From the NCBI RefSeq assembly GCF_002556635.1, contig NZ_MWMO01000010.1:62001-126000 (forward strand): 64,000 nt of DNA. Direction: 5' to 3'. How positions within the stretch are numbered: position 1 is the first letter of the stretch; each line of letters starts with the position of its first letter. The stretch is from Novosphingobium sp. PC22D (GTDB lineage: Bacteria; Pseudomonadota; Alphaproteobacteria; Sphingomonadales; Sphingomonadaceae). A model generated the notes under the pieces. The model saw nothing but the letters and a program-made list of their open reading frames with translations. It did not search any database and was not told the origin of the DNA. The position numbers were made by a program, and so were the translations under genes. Shown piece after piece: positions 19,001 through 27,017 of this stretch.

Positions 19001-19935
19001 TCACGATCCAGTGGGTCTACACGCTGGCCGGCGCGGTCTTCGCCGCGTTCGCGCTGCTCGGCCTCAGGGATGCGAGCAACCCGAGGCGCTGGGGCACCTC
19101 GGCCTTCTGGGGCCTGCTCGCGCTGAGCATGTGGGCGGGCGACAGCCTCGGCGATTTCGGCAACGGCGTGCTGGTGCTGTGCCTCGTCGCGATCGCGGGG
19201 TTCGGCCTGCTGGGCAAGGGCACCAGCGGCGAAGTGCCCGCCGAGGCGCGGCGCGAGCGCTCGGAGACGTTCGGCAACGGCCTGTTCACCGTGGCGCTGA
19301 TCATCCCGATCACCGCGCTCGTGGGGACCTTCGTGTTCAAGCAGATCCCCGAATGGGTCGATCCCCGGCAGACGACGCTGATCTCGCTCGGCCTCGGCGT
19401 GCTGATCGCGCTCGGCGCGGGCTATGCCTGGCTGCGCGCGGGGGCGCTGGTGCCGCTTGAGCAGGGGCGGCGGCTGATGGATTCGGTCGGCTGGGCCGCG
19501 ATCCTGCCGCAGATGCTGGCGAGCCTGGGCGCGGTCTTCGCGCTGGCGGGCGTGGGCGAGGTGGTCGGCGATATCGTGCGGCTGGCGATCCCCGAGGGCA
19601 GCCTGTTCGGCGCCGTGGTCGCCTATGCGCTGGGCATGGCGCTGTTCACCATGGTCATGGGCAACGCCTTCGCCGCGTTCCCGGTGATGACCGCCGCGAT
19701 CGGGATTCCGCTGCTGATCGAGCGCTACGGGGGCGAGCCCGCGATCGTCTGCGCGATCGGCATGCTCGCGGGCTTCTGCGGCACGCTGATGACGCCGATG
19801 GCGGCGAACTTCAATCTCGTGCCCGCCGCGCTGCTCGAACTGAAGGACGAATACGGCGTGATCCGCCGTCAGGTCGGCACCGCGATCCCGCTGCTCGCGG
19901 TCAATATCCTGCTGATCTGGTGGCTGGCGTTCTGA
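18997..19935 (+). CDS. DUF979-family membrane protein
   Basis: A 312-residue, highly hydrophobic protein with roughly eight or nine membrane segments, including the conserved GNAFAAFPVMTAAIGIP and GMLAGFCGTLMTPMAANFN stretches near the end, which resemble transporter substrate-site loops. It is the standard partner of DUF969 and starts at an ATG overlapping that gene's stop. Its own TGA overlaps the start of the next gene (TGATG), so the three are translationally coupled. A transport role is inferred. Confidence 0.75.
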   Translation: MITIQWVYTLAGAVFAAFALLGLRDASNPRRWGTSAFWGLLALSMWAGDSLGDFGNGVLVLCLVAIAGFGLLGKGTSGEVPAEARRERSETFGNGLFTVALIIPITALVGTFVFKQIPEWVDPRQTTLISLGLGVLIALGAGYAWLRAGALVPLEQGRRLMDSVGWAAILPQMLASLGAVFALAGVGEVVGDIVRLAIPEGSLFGAVVAYALGMALFTMVMGNAFAAFPVMTAAIGIPLLIERYGGEPAIVCAIGMLAGFCGTLMTPMAANFNLVPAALLELKDEYGVIRRQVGTAIPLLAVNILLIWWLAF

Positions 19936-20921
19936 TGCGGCTGACGCAGGACATCGCGAGCCGCTTCGCTGCTCTCACGCTGTCGCACCTCGGCAAGCGC
20001 TATCCGTTCAAGATGGACATCGTCTACACCGCGCCCGAGGACGTGAGGGAGCCTGCGAACCATCACCCGATCTTCCACGGCAGCTTCGACTGGCACTCGT
20101 GCGTGCACGGCTATTGGCAGGTGCTGCGGCTGCTGCGGCTCTATCCCGATATGCCCGAGGCCCCGGCGATCCGCGCGCGCGCCGACGGCATGCTCGTGCC
20201 CGAGAAGGTCGCGGGCGAACTGGCCTATCTCGCGCGGCCGCTGAGTGGCGGGTTCGAGCGGCCTTACGGCTGGGCCTGGCTGCTGGCTCTCCACGCCGAG
20301 GCCGCGCGCCACGACGCGCCATGGGCGGGCGCGCTGGAGCCGCTGGCGCGCGCCTTCGCCGCGCGCTTCCAGGCCTTCCTGCCCAAGCTGACCTATCCGC
20401 TGCGTGTCGGCACGCACTTCAACATCGCCTTCGCGCTCACGCTGGCGCATGACTGGGCCGAAACCCGCGACACCGCGCTGGTCTCGCTGATCCACGAAAA
20501 GGCGCTCGGCTGGTTCGCCGCCGACCGCGATTGCCAGGCCTGGGAGCCGGGCGGCGACGAATTCCTCTCCTCCGCGCTCACCGAAGCGCTGCTGATGAGC
20601 CGCCTGCTGCCGGGATCGGACTTCGCGCAATGGCTCGGCCAGTTCCTCCCGCGCCTCGAACGCGGCGAGCCCGCGAGCCTGTTCACGCCCGCCGTGGTGA
20701 GCGACCGCAGCGACGGCAAGATCGCGCATCTCGACGGCCTCAACCTCAGCCGCGGCTGGTGCTGGCGCGAGATCGCCCGCGCGCTCGGCCCCGGCCATGC
20801 CGTCACGCCGATCGCCGAACAGGCCGCGCTCGCGCACATCGCGGCGAGCCTGCCCCATGTCGCGGGCGACTACGCCGGCGAACACTGGCTGGCGACCTTC
20901 GCCCTGCTCGCGCTGGAGTAG
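19935..20921 (+). CDS. DUF2891-family protein
   Basis: A 328-residue soluble protein matching the DUF2891 family: an all-helical, toroid-like sequence with conserved HPIFHGSFDWHSCVHGYW near residue 40, RPYGWAWLLALHAEA near residue 110, and WEPGGDEFLSSALTEA near residue 200. The conserved His, Trp, Glu and Asp residues in these motifs look like an active or binding site, but no reaction is established. It is coupled to DUF979 and converges, with a 3-base gap, on the short asparaginase gene. Confidence 0.72.
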   Translation: MRLTQDIASRFAALTLSHLGKRYPFKMDIVYTAPEDVREPANHHPIFHGSFDWHSCVHGYWQVLRLLRLYPDMPEAPAIRARADGMLVPEKVAGELAYLARPLSGGFERPYGWAWLLALHAEAARHDAPWAGALEPLARAFAARFQAFLPKLTYPLRVGTHFNIAFALTLAHDWAETRDTALVSLIHEKALGWFAADRDCQAWEPGGDEFLSSALTEALLMSRLLPGSDFAQWLGQFLPRLERGEPASLFTPAVVSDRSDGKIAHLDGLNLSRGWCWREIARALGPGHAVTPIAEQAALAHIAASLPHVAGDYAGEHWLATFALLALE

Positions 20922-20924
20922 CCT

Positions 20925-21416
20925 TCAGACCTCGACGAAGCGGCCCGCCTGGCGGTCCTTGCGCACGCGAAGGCCGTCGAACACCGAGCCGTTCATCGTG
21001 ATCCACACGCCCGGCGCGGCGGACTGGGTGCAGGCGAAGGCCATGCCGAGGTTGAAGGCGGCGTCGCTCTCGGCGAAGCGGGCGGGGGCGAGCGCGCCGA
21101 CCAGCACCACCGTCTTGCCGGTCCCGGCGCCGATGGCTTTCGCGGTCTCGGCCATGGTGTCGGTTCCGTGCGTGATCACGACGTGTGTTTCCTCGGCCTC
21201 GCGCACGGTCGCGGCGATCAGCGCGCGGTCGGCGTCGGTCAGTTCGAGGCTGTCCTTGCGCATCAGTTCGACCACGCGGACCGGATGCGTGACGCGGGCG
21301 AGCCGCAGCAGCCGCATGATCTGCGATTCGCCGACCTGGTATTCGCTGAGCGCGTCGAAATATTCCTTGTCGATCGTGCCGCCGGTGGTGACGACCAGGA
21401 TCGGTTCCCGCTGCAT
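20925..21416 (-). CDS. Short asparaginase-domain protein
   Basis: A 163-residue protein equal to the N-terminal half of type I/II L-asparaginases. Both catalytic Thr regions are present: VVTTGGTIDKEY at the start and HGTDTMAETA near residue 85. The C-terminal domain of full-length asparaginases (about 330 residues) is absent; after WITMNGSVFDG the protein ends quickly. The reading frame is intact and the family occurs in this short form, so it is not treated as a pseudogene. It probably acts on asparagine or a related amide. It lies convergent to the isoaspartyl peptidase/DUF969/DUF979/DUF2891 operon. Confidence 0.82.
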   Translation of the reverse strand: MQREPILVVTTGGTIDKEYFDALSEYQVGESQIMRLLRLARVTHPVRVVELMRKDSLELTDADRALIAATVREAEETHVVITHGTDTMAETAKAIGAGTGKTVVLVGALAPARFAESDAAFNLGMAFACTQSAAPGVWITMNGSVFDGLRVRKDRQAGRFVEV

Positions 21417-21487
21417 GGTGCCTCGCTTGCCTTGGATCCAGGGTAGTAGCCCTTAATTCTATCGGCTTTCTGCCGTTTCCCGTCCAG

Positions 21488-21763
21488 ATGGTGGACGCAT
21501 CCCGTTTCATTCCGACCCCGGTCTTCCGCGAGAAGCGCCGCGCGCAACTGGCGCGGGTCGCGCTGCGCGACGCGCGTGGCGAGCCGATGGAGGTGCTTGT
21601 GCGCGACGTCTCGAAGCGCGGGCTCAGCGCCACTGCGAACGGCCCGGCGCCCGAAGCCGGCGATCCGGTCGCGATTCACCTGCCCGACGGGCGCGAGCTG
21701 TGGGGTCTCGTGCGCTGGGTCGAGGGCAGGAGCTTCGGCGTGGAGTTCGACACCTCGGGCTAG
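21488..21763 (+). CDS. PilZ-domain protein
   Basis: A 91-residue single-domain protein with the layout of PilZ c-di-GMP receptors: a basic REKRRAQLAR stretch near residue 14 (RxxxR type), the VRDVSKRGLSA strand (DxSxxG motif) near residue 38, and the closing LWGLVRWVEGRSFGVEF strands. It is likely to bind cyclic di-GMP. No partner is evident. It is divergent from the short asparaginase gene. Confidence 0.82.
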   Translation: MVDASRFIPTPVFREKRRAQLARVALRDARGEPMEVLVRDVSKRGLSATANGPAPEAGDPVAIHLPDGRELWGLVRWVEGRSFGVEFDTSG

Positions 21764-21949
21764 CCGATGCCGCCGCCCCTGTCCTACCGCGCAAAAGCGG
21801 CGCATGATGGCGGGATGAACCCCGTCATTTCGAGTGTCGCGCGGCAATCGTCTCCAGGCACGCGGACACGGCGCGGGGTTTTTCATTGGGAACCGTCAAA
21901 TGCGTCACCTTCGCGACGCGTCCCGGTTTCCCGCGAGCGGGAGTTCGAA

Positions 21950-22540
21950 ATGCGCGCGGATCCGCGAATCGACGCCTACATCGCCGAGGCCGCACCCTTC
22001 GCGCGGCCCGTCCTCGAACACTTGCGCGATCTTGCCCATCGCGCGCTTCCCGGGGGCGCGGAGACGATCAAGTGGGGCATGCCGCACTTCATGGTCGCGG
22101 GGAAGAACGTCGCGGGGATGGCGGCATTCAAGGCGCATTGCGCGCTCACGATCCATGGCGAGGGCCGTCACGCTTCGTTCGAGGGCATGGGGCAGATCGG
22201 CAAGGTGACCTCGCTGATGGATCTTCCGCCCGACGCGGTGCTTGTCGCCCGCCTCCAGGAAGCGCGGGTGCGGATCGAGACATCGGGCAGCGCCGTGCCT
22301 CGGCGCGGCCCGCGCGAGCCGAAGCCCGAGATCGCCATGCCGGAGGAGTTCGCGGCCGCGCTCGACGGGGCTCCGGCGGCGCGAGCGGTGTTCGACGGCT
22401 TTCCGCCGGGCGCGCGGCGCGAATACCTCGAATGGATCACCGAGGCGAAGACCGCCGCGACGCGGGGCAAGCGGATCGCCCAGGCGGTCGCGTGGATCGC
22501 CGAGGGCAAGAAGCGCAACTGGAAATACGAGAAATGCTAG
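21950..22540 (+). CDS. DUF1801/YdeI-like protein
   Basis: A 196-residue protein. The first 110 residues match the DUF1801 (YdhG-like) fold, with ETIKWGMPHFMVAGKNVAGM. The last 60 residues match the YdeI C-terminal motif, with FDGFPPGARREYLEWITEAK and a final lysine-rich helix NWKYEK. The function is unknown. The frame is open upstream, but ATG 21950 begins at the conserved domain. It converges with a small exported protein gene. Confidence 0.75.
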   Translation: MRADPRIDAYIAEAAPFARPVLEHLRDLAHRALPGGAETIKWGMPHFMVAGKNVAGMAAFKAHCALTIHGEGRHASFEGMGQIGKVTSLMDLPPDAVLVARLQEARVRIETSGSAVPRRGPREPKPEIAMPEEFAAALDGAPAARAVFDGFPPGARREYLEWITEAKTAATRGKRIAQAVAWIAEGKKRNWKYEKC

Positions 22541-22556
22541 GCGGGCAGGGCTCGGT

Positions 22557-23006
22557 TCAGCGCACGACGGCGCTGTAGGCGATGCGGCCCGAACCGCGCT
22601 CGGCGATGCTGGCGGGAATCCGCCAGCGCACGTGGGTCACGTCTTCGGCGGTCGCGTCGCGGCCGTCGATCCGCAGCCTGTCGAGCTGGCCCCAGGTGCG
22701 GCCCCCGTCGACCGAGACTTCCTGCGCCTCGCGGGCGCTGTCCTGGTACGCAGTGCCGCTGGGCAGCGGATTGACGATGGTGAAGCCGCCCTTGCCGCCG
22801 AGCCGGTACCAGCGCACGATCGTCACCACGCGATCGCCGCGCGCGAAGGTCTGCGCCGCCTCGAGCCGGCGCTGGCCGGCGGGCCGCACGCTTTCGCGGA
22901 ACACGTCGGAACGAGTGGCGATGGCCGGCGACGCCGAGGCGAGGGCGGGCACGGCCAGCGCGGCGACGATCGGCAGGCAGCGCATTGCAATGCGGACGCG
23001 ATTCAC
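22557..23006 (-). CDS. Exported protein of unknown function
   Basis: A protein of about 149 residues with an N-terminal signal peptide (hydrophobic run LPIVAALAVPALASASPA). The mature part is beta-rich, with phrases such as VRWYRLGGKGGFTIVNPLPSGTAY and a Trp-containing strand VRWRIPASIAE, resembling DUF11-like surface or secreted repeats; this is only a resemblance. A GTG at 23006 preceded by GGGGAAG is the preferred start. An ATG seven codons later is the alternative. Confidence 0.6.
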   Translation of the reverse strand: MNRVRIAMRCLPIVAALAVPALASASPAIATRSDVFRESVRPAGQRRLEAAQTFARGDRVVTIVRWYRLGGKGGFTIVNPLPSGTAYQDSAREAQEVSVDGGRTWGQLDRLRIDGRDATAEDVTHVRWRIPASIAERGSGRIAYSAVVR

Positions 23007-23180
23007 CTCGAGACTTCCCCTGTTGCTTCTTGCGGACCCGGCGGACCGTGCCCGCGAACCTTCGAAAATATGGTTAACGAAAGGCGCCCGGCCTGCGGGC
23101 GGCGGTGCGGGCGAGGGAAAGATTACGGATCGGTGGCAAGGCAGTTGACAGCCGCTTCGGCCTGCCCTAGTGGCGCGGCT

Positions 23181-23288
23181 CCCCAAGCGGCGCACGCTCA
23201 TTACGCGGGTGTAGCTCAGATGGTTAGAGTGCCGGCCTGTCACGCCGGAGGTCGCGGGTTCGAGCCCCGTCACTCGCGCCACTTGGGG
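23181..23288. repeat. Inverted repeat flanking tRNA-Asp
   Basis: CCCCAAG (23181-23187) upstream and CTTGGGG (23282-23288) directly after the tRNA CCA end are perfect 7-base complements, and the right arm runs into ATTTTTCT. They could close a precursor stem around the tRNA, acting in processing or termination. Confidence 0.45.
23205..23281 (+). tRNA. tRNA-Asp (anticodon GUC)
   Basis: A 77-nt cloverleaf with acceptor GCGGGTG pairing CACTCGC, D-arm GCTC/GAGT, anticodon stem CCGGC/GCCGG around CTGTCAC (anticodon GTC), T-loop TTCGAGC, and an encoded CCA. Confidence 0.97.
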
Positions 23289-23336
23289 ATTTTTCTCTTC
23301 AGAAACAGTGGCTTTGCCGGGCATGGCAAAGCCGGT

Positions 23337-23552
23337 TCAGCCCCAGCGGCCGGTTTCCATCCAGATCAGGAACCGCCGCAGCGGCAAGAGCCAGACGACA
23401 CCGAGCAGGATGTAGATCGGCAGTTGCACCAGCGCGTGCAGGTCCGTCACCAGCGGCCCGACCCAGCGAGCCACCGCGAGCGCATAGGCGCCGAGCGCGA
23501 TGCACAGGCCGATGATGCCGATCGGGATTCGCCAGGTCGGACTCTCGCGCAT
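23337..23552 (-). CDS. DUF2842-family small membrane protein
   Basis: A 71-residue protein with two transmembrane helices (about residues 9-31 and 39-58) and a short basic loop ending FLIWMETGRWG, the layout of the DUF2842 family. The function is unknown. Its ATG overlaps the stop of the 5-formyl-THF cyclo-ligase gene (TGATG), so the two are co-translated. Confidence 0.75.
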   Translation of the reverse strand: MRESPTWRIPIGIIGLCIALGAYALAVARWVGPLVTDLHALVQLPIYILLGVVWLLPLRRFLIWMETGRWG

Positions 23553-24157
23553 CAGCTTTGCTCTCCTTCGAAGAATCGCGTCGGGGTGACGACCGCGTCC
23601 AGCGCGCGGTCGTGCCGCTCGACCGGCAGCGATTCGAGTCGCTGGCAGTCCCACGCCAGTCCGTATGTCCGCGCGTCCGGATGCGCGGCGAGCCAGCGGT
23701 CGTAGTGGCCGCCTCCCTGGCCGAGTCGCGCGCAGGTCTCGGTGAAGCCGAGCAGGGGCACGAACAGGACCTCGGGCTCCAGCGCCGGCGCATCGGCGGC
23801 GGGTTGCAGCGCGCCGTAGGGGCCGGGCTCGAGCAGATCGTCGACGAACGGATTGTCCCACTCGCGAAACGCCATCGCCGCGCCGCGCTCGGCGAACCAG
23901 GGCAGGGCGAGGCGGTGGCCGTTCTCGAACAGCCACCGGGCATAGGCGAGCGTCGGCGCCTCGCTGGCGGTGGCGTAGTAGAGCCCGATCGTCGCGCCTT
24001 CGGGAATGCGATCCACGAGGGGGCGCGGCGGGCGCGAGAACATCAGCGCGCGCAGCGAGGCCGGCAGGCTCTCGACATGCTCGCGCCGGGCGATCCGCGT
24101 CGCCTTGCGCAGCTTCGCCTTGTCGGCGGCGGGGGAGGGGGGTGACGGGTCCACCAT
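23552..24157 (-). CDS. 5-formyltetrahydrofolate cyclo-ligase
   Basis: A 201-residue enzyme that uses ATP to convert 5-formyl-THF to 5,10-methenyl-THF, a folate-salvage step. The N-terminal KAKLRKATRIARR helix binds ATP phosphates, and the conserved LLGFTETCARLGQGGGHYDR motif near residue 140 is the nucleotide/substrate loop. The gene lies directly after the probable 6S RNA and zapA, the order known in many proteobacteria (zapA-ssrS-ygfA). Confidence 0.92.
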   Translation of the reverse strand: MVDPSPPSPAADKAKLRKATRIARREHVESLPASLRALMFSRPPRPLVDRIPEGATIGLYYATASEAPTLAYARWLFENGHRLALPWFAERGAAMAFREWDNPFVDDLLEPGPYGALQPAADAPALEPEVLFVPLLGFTETCARLGQGGGHYDRWLAAHPDARTYGLAWDCQRLESLPVERHDRALDAVVTPTRFFEGEQS

Positions 24158-24159
24158 GG

Positions 24160-24305
24160 GTCGGTTTCCTAGAAATCCTCTGACGCCTTCACGTCAGGTG
24201 GGGGCCATATGATCCGGACCAGGGCCCGGGCAGGGACAGCCCCCTTGGATTGCTTATAGCCTCAGGGATGTTCGAACGGCTCGTGCCGGGCAGATCCCGT
24301 CGCTC
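24160..24305 (-). ncRNA. ssrS: Probable 6S RNA
   Basis: This 153-base gap between zapA and the 5-formyl-THF cyclo-ligase gene, on the same strand, is the classic location of 6S RNA, the regulator that binds the sigma70 holoenzyme. On the minus strand I see GTTCGAACATCCCTGAGGCTATA, resembling the 5' side of the central bubble. Other elements are an inner GGGGGC/GCCCCC stem, a small CTGACG/CGTCAG hairpin on the 3' side, and a closing stem pairing TTC-GAA-ATCC with GGAT-TTC-GAA. The ends are approximate and no covariance model could be run. Confidence 0.6.
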
Positions 24306-24310
24306 CCCAT

Positions 24311-24634
24311 CTAGGATGCGGGAGCCGTGCCCTCAAGCAGGGTCGCGAGATTTTCGAGCCGATCGGCCATCCGGGCCATGCGATCGGCGAGCGCCGGGTC
24401 GATTGCCTCGGCGTCCGAAGCCGCCCCAGCGTTCGCGCGGCACTCGTGCAACTCGTCGGCGACGAGCAGCGCGGCGAACAGCAGCGTGCGCGATTCGCTC
24501 TGGTTCGGGGCGTTCCTGGCCTCGACGAGCTTGGCGTCGACGAGCCTGCCCAGGCCGCGGATATGGTCTTCTTCGCCGTCGGCGCAAGCGACGGTATAGT
24601 CGCGACCGCCGATCGAGAGGCTCACGTTGCTCAT
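24311..24634 (-). CDS. zapA: Cell division protein ZapA
   Basis: A 107-residue FtsZ-ring stabiliser. The N-terminal globular part (VSLSIGGRDYTVACADGEEDHIRGLGRLVD) matches ZapA, and the second half is the helical coiled-coil dimer region that includes LLFAALLVADELHE. The ATG overlaps the stop of a small upstream gene (ATGA). It is followed by the 6S RNA region. Confidence 0.9.
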   Translation of the reverse strand: MSNVSLSIGGRDYTVACADGEEDHIRGLGRLVDAKLVEARNAPNQSESRTLLFAALLVADELHECRANAGAASDAEAIDPALADRMARMADRLENLATLLEGTAPAS

Positions 24635-24816
24635 GCCGGCGGGTCCGCGATGATCGCGTCGATATCCGCGATCGTGCGCGCGACGCTTTGTTTGAGCGCT
24701 TCGTGGCGCTGCGCGAGGTCCGCATCGGGGCCCGCAGCATCGGCCGCGAGCACGCGCGACGCGACCGCCTCGATCCTTTCGATCGCAGCCTCGATACGGC
24801 TCAGCGAATGTTCCAT
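24631..24816 (-). CDS. Small coiled-coil protein coupled to zapA
   Basis: About 61 residues (66 with an earlier ATG at 24831), almost entirely helical and charged, with a heptad-like pattern (SRIEAAIERIEAVASRVL and RHEALKQSVARTIADIDAII). The start at 24816 follows a GGGGGG tract. It overlaps zapA by ATGA, so a role with ZapA or FtsZ is plausible. No named family is recognised; ZapB-like or DUF4164-like proteins are possible comparisons. Confidence 0.65.
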   Translation of the reverse strand: MEHSLSRIEAAIERIEAVASRVLAADAAGPDADLAQRHEALKQSVARTIADIDAIIADPPA

Positions 24817-24940
24817 TGACCCCCCGACCATGCCGCATTGCTATCCCAAAATCATGAAAATGCAAGTGATTGGATAGAGAAGCTGCCATTCGACATAGAG
24901 TGGGCCGCGCAAGCGGCGCCAGCGTATCGACCCGCTAAAC

Positions 24941-24968
24941 TTGACGCGGCGACGCCTTCCCCTAGAGG
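24941..24968 (+). promoter_or_regulatory. Candidate promoter of the tkt-gap-pgk run
   Basis: TTGACG (24941-24946) is followed after 16 bp by TAGAGG (24963-24968), about 50 bases before the transketolase ATG, in the region divergent from the zapA genes. The -35 is good and the -10 is weak. Confidence 0.35.
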
Positions 24969-25016
24969 AAGCCGCGAATTCGACTCGACCGACCACCCTG
25001 CTTTCGGAGCTTTCTG

Positions 25017-27002
25017 ATGACCCTCGATCCCACTCGCCTTGCGCCAATGGCGAACGCCATTCGGGCCTTGTCGATGGATGCGGTCCAGGCGGCGAACAGC
25101 GGCCATCCCGGCATGCCGATGGGCATGGCCGACGTCGCCACGGTGCTCTACGCGAACCACCTCAAGTTCGACCCCGCCGATCCCGCCTGGGCGGATCGCG
25201 ACCGTTTCGTGCTGTCCGCCGGTCACGGTTCGATGCTGATCTACTCGCTGCTGTACCTCACCGGCTACGAAAGCCCGACGATCGAGGACATCCGCAATTT
25301 CCGCCAGCTCGGAAGCGTGTGCGCGGGTCACCCCGAGAACTTCCTGATCCCGGGCGTCGAGTGCACCACCGGCCCGCTCGGCCAGGGACTCGCCATGGCG
25401 GTCGGCATGGCGATCGCCGAAAAGCACCTCGCGGCCACGTTCGGCAGCGACATGGTCGACCACAACACCTGGGTCGTTGCCGGCGACGGCTGCCTGATGG
25501 AAGGCATCAATCACGAGGCGATCGGCCTTGCCGGCAATCTCGGACTGGCCAAGCTCAAGGTGCTGTGGGACGACAACCGCATCACCATCGACGGCGACAC
25601 CTCGCTTTCGACCTGCGAGGACATTCCCGCACGCTATCGCGCCGCGGGCTGGCATACGATTTCCTGCGACGGACATGACTTCGCCGATATCGACCGCGCG
25701 CTCGCCGAAGCCGCCGCATCCGACAAGCCGACGCTGGTCGCCTGCCGCACGGTGATCGGCAAGGGCGCGCCCAACAAGCAGGGCAGCCACTCGGTCCACG
25801 GCTCGCCGCTCGGCGCCGACGAGATCGCCGCCGCCCGCGCCGAACTGGGCTGGACCGCCGAACCCTTCGATATTCCCGAAGCGATCCTCGCCGACTGGCG
25901 CTCGCTCGCCGAAAAGGGCGCGGCGACGCGCGCCGAGTGGGAAATGCGCTGCTCGGCCGATGGCCAGTGCGCCGAGTTCAAGCGCCGCATGGCGGGCGAC
26001 CTGCCTTCGGGGGAAGCGGCTGCCAAGACCTTCTCCGCCTGGCTCGAGGGCGATGCCAACGTCGCTACCCGCAAGGCCTCCGAGAACACGCTCAACGTGC
26101 TCGTTCCGCTCATGCCCGAGCTGATCGGCGGTTCGGCCGACCTTACCGGCTCGAACAACACCCAGGCCAAGGGTCAGGCGCCGCTCACAGCGCAGGACGG
26201 CTCGGGCCGCTACATCTATTACGGTATCCGCGAGTTCGGCATGGCCGCGGCGATGAACGGCATGGCGCTCCACGGGGGCGTCATTCCCTACGGCGGCACC
26301 TTCCTGATCTTCTCGGACTACTGCCGCAACGCGGTGCGTCTTTCGGCGCTTCAGCAGGTCCGCGCGATCTACGTGTTCACGCACGATTCGATCGGCCTGG
26401 GCGAGGACGGCCCGACGCACCAGCCGGTCGAGCAGGTCATGTCGCTGCGGCTGATCCCCAATCTCAACGTCTTCCGCCCCTGCGACGTCATCGAGACGGC
26501 CGAGTGCTGGAACCTCGCGCTGCAGTCGCCCGAGACGCCCTCGGTGCTCGCGCTCTCGCGCCAGAACCTGCCGCAGGTGCGCAAGTCGGGCGAGATGCTG
26601 AGCGCGCGCGGCGCCTATCGCCTTCGCGCCGCCGAGGCCGAGCGCCGGGTGATCCTCATCGCCACCGGCTCCGAGGTCGCGCTCGCGCTGGACGTCGCCA
26701 GCCAGCTCGAGGCGCAGGGGATCGGCGCGGACGTCGTCTCCATGCCCTGCATGGAGCTGTTCGACGCTCAGCCCGACGCCTACAAGGAAGACATCCTGCC
26801 CAGCGTTGACCCTTCTCGGATCTTGCGCGTCTCGATCGAGGCGGGGGTGACAATGGGCTGGGAACGCTACACGATGGCAAACGGTCTCAACATCGGACTC
26901 GATCGCTTCGGCGCCTCGGCTCCGGCCAAGGACCTGTTCAACAAGTTCGGTTTCACCGCCGATGCCATTGTTCCGCAGATCATGAGCAAAATCAGCAGCT
27001 AA
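25017..27002 (+). CDS. tkt: Transketolase
   Basis: A 661-residue ThDP enzyme that moves two-carbon units between sugar phosphates in the pentose phosphate pathway. The N-terminal domain has NSGHPGMPMGMA and the ThDP/Mg motif GDGCLMEGINHEA. The middle pyrimidine-binding domain has REFGMAAAMNG and THDSIGLGEDGPTHQP, and the C-terminal domain is present. The length is normal. It heads a same-strand run with gap, pgk and aldolase genes, linking pentose phosphate and lower glycolytic/gluconeogenic steps. Confidence 0.97.
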   Translation: MTLDPTRLAPMANAIRALSMDAVQAANSGHPGMPMGMADVATVLYANHLKFDPADPAWADRDRFVLSAGHGSMLIYSLLYLTGYESPTIEDIRNFRQLGSVCAGHPENFLIPGVECTTGPLGQGLAMAVGMAIAEKHLAATFGSDMVDHNTWVVAGDGCLMEGINHEAIGLAGNLGLAKLKVLWDDNRITIDGDTSLSTCEDIPARYRAAGWHTISCDGHDFADIDRALAEAAASDKPTLVACRTVIGKGAPNKQGSHSVHGSPLGADEIAAARAELGWTAEPFDIPEAILADWRSLAEKGAATRAEWEMRCSADGQCAEFKRRMAGDLPSGEAAAKTFSAWLEGDANVATRKASENTLNVLVPLMPELIGGSADLTGSNNTQAKGQAPLTAQDGSGRYIYYGIREFGMAAAMNGMALHGGVIPYGGTFLIFSDYCRNAVRLSALQQVRAIYVFTHDSIGLGEDGPTHQPVEQVMSLRLIPNLNVFRPCDVIETAECWNLALQSPETPSVLALSRQNLPQVRKSGEMLSARGAYRLRAAEAERRVILIATGSEVALALDVASQLEAQGIGADVVSMPCMELFDAQPDAYKEDILPSVDPSRILRVSIEAGVTMGWERYTMANGLNIGLDRFGASAPAKDLFNKFGFTADAIVPQIMSKISS

Positions 27003-27017
27003 CAGGAGATTTCTGAT

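Noticed and set aside
22557..23324. A longer minus-strand frame reading through tRNA-Asp, giving a peptide containing ARVTGLEPATSG
   Set aside because: That peptide is the familiar false translation of a tRNA gene. The real coding part begins near 23006.
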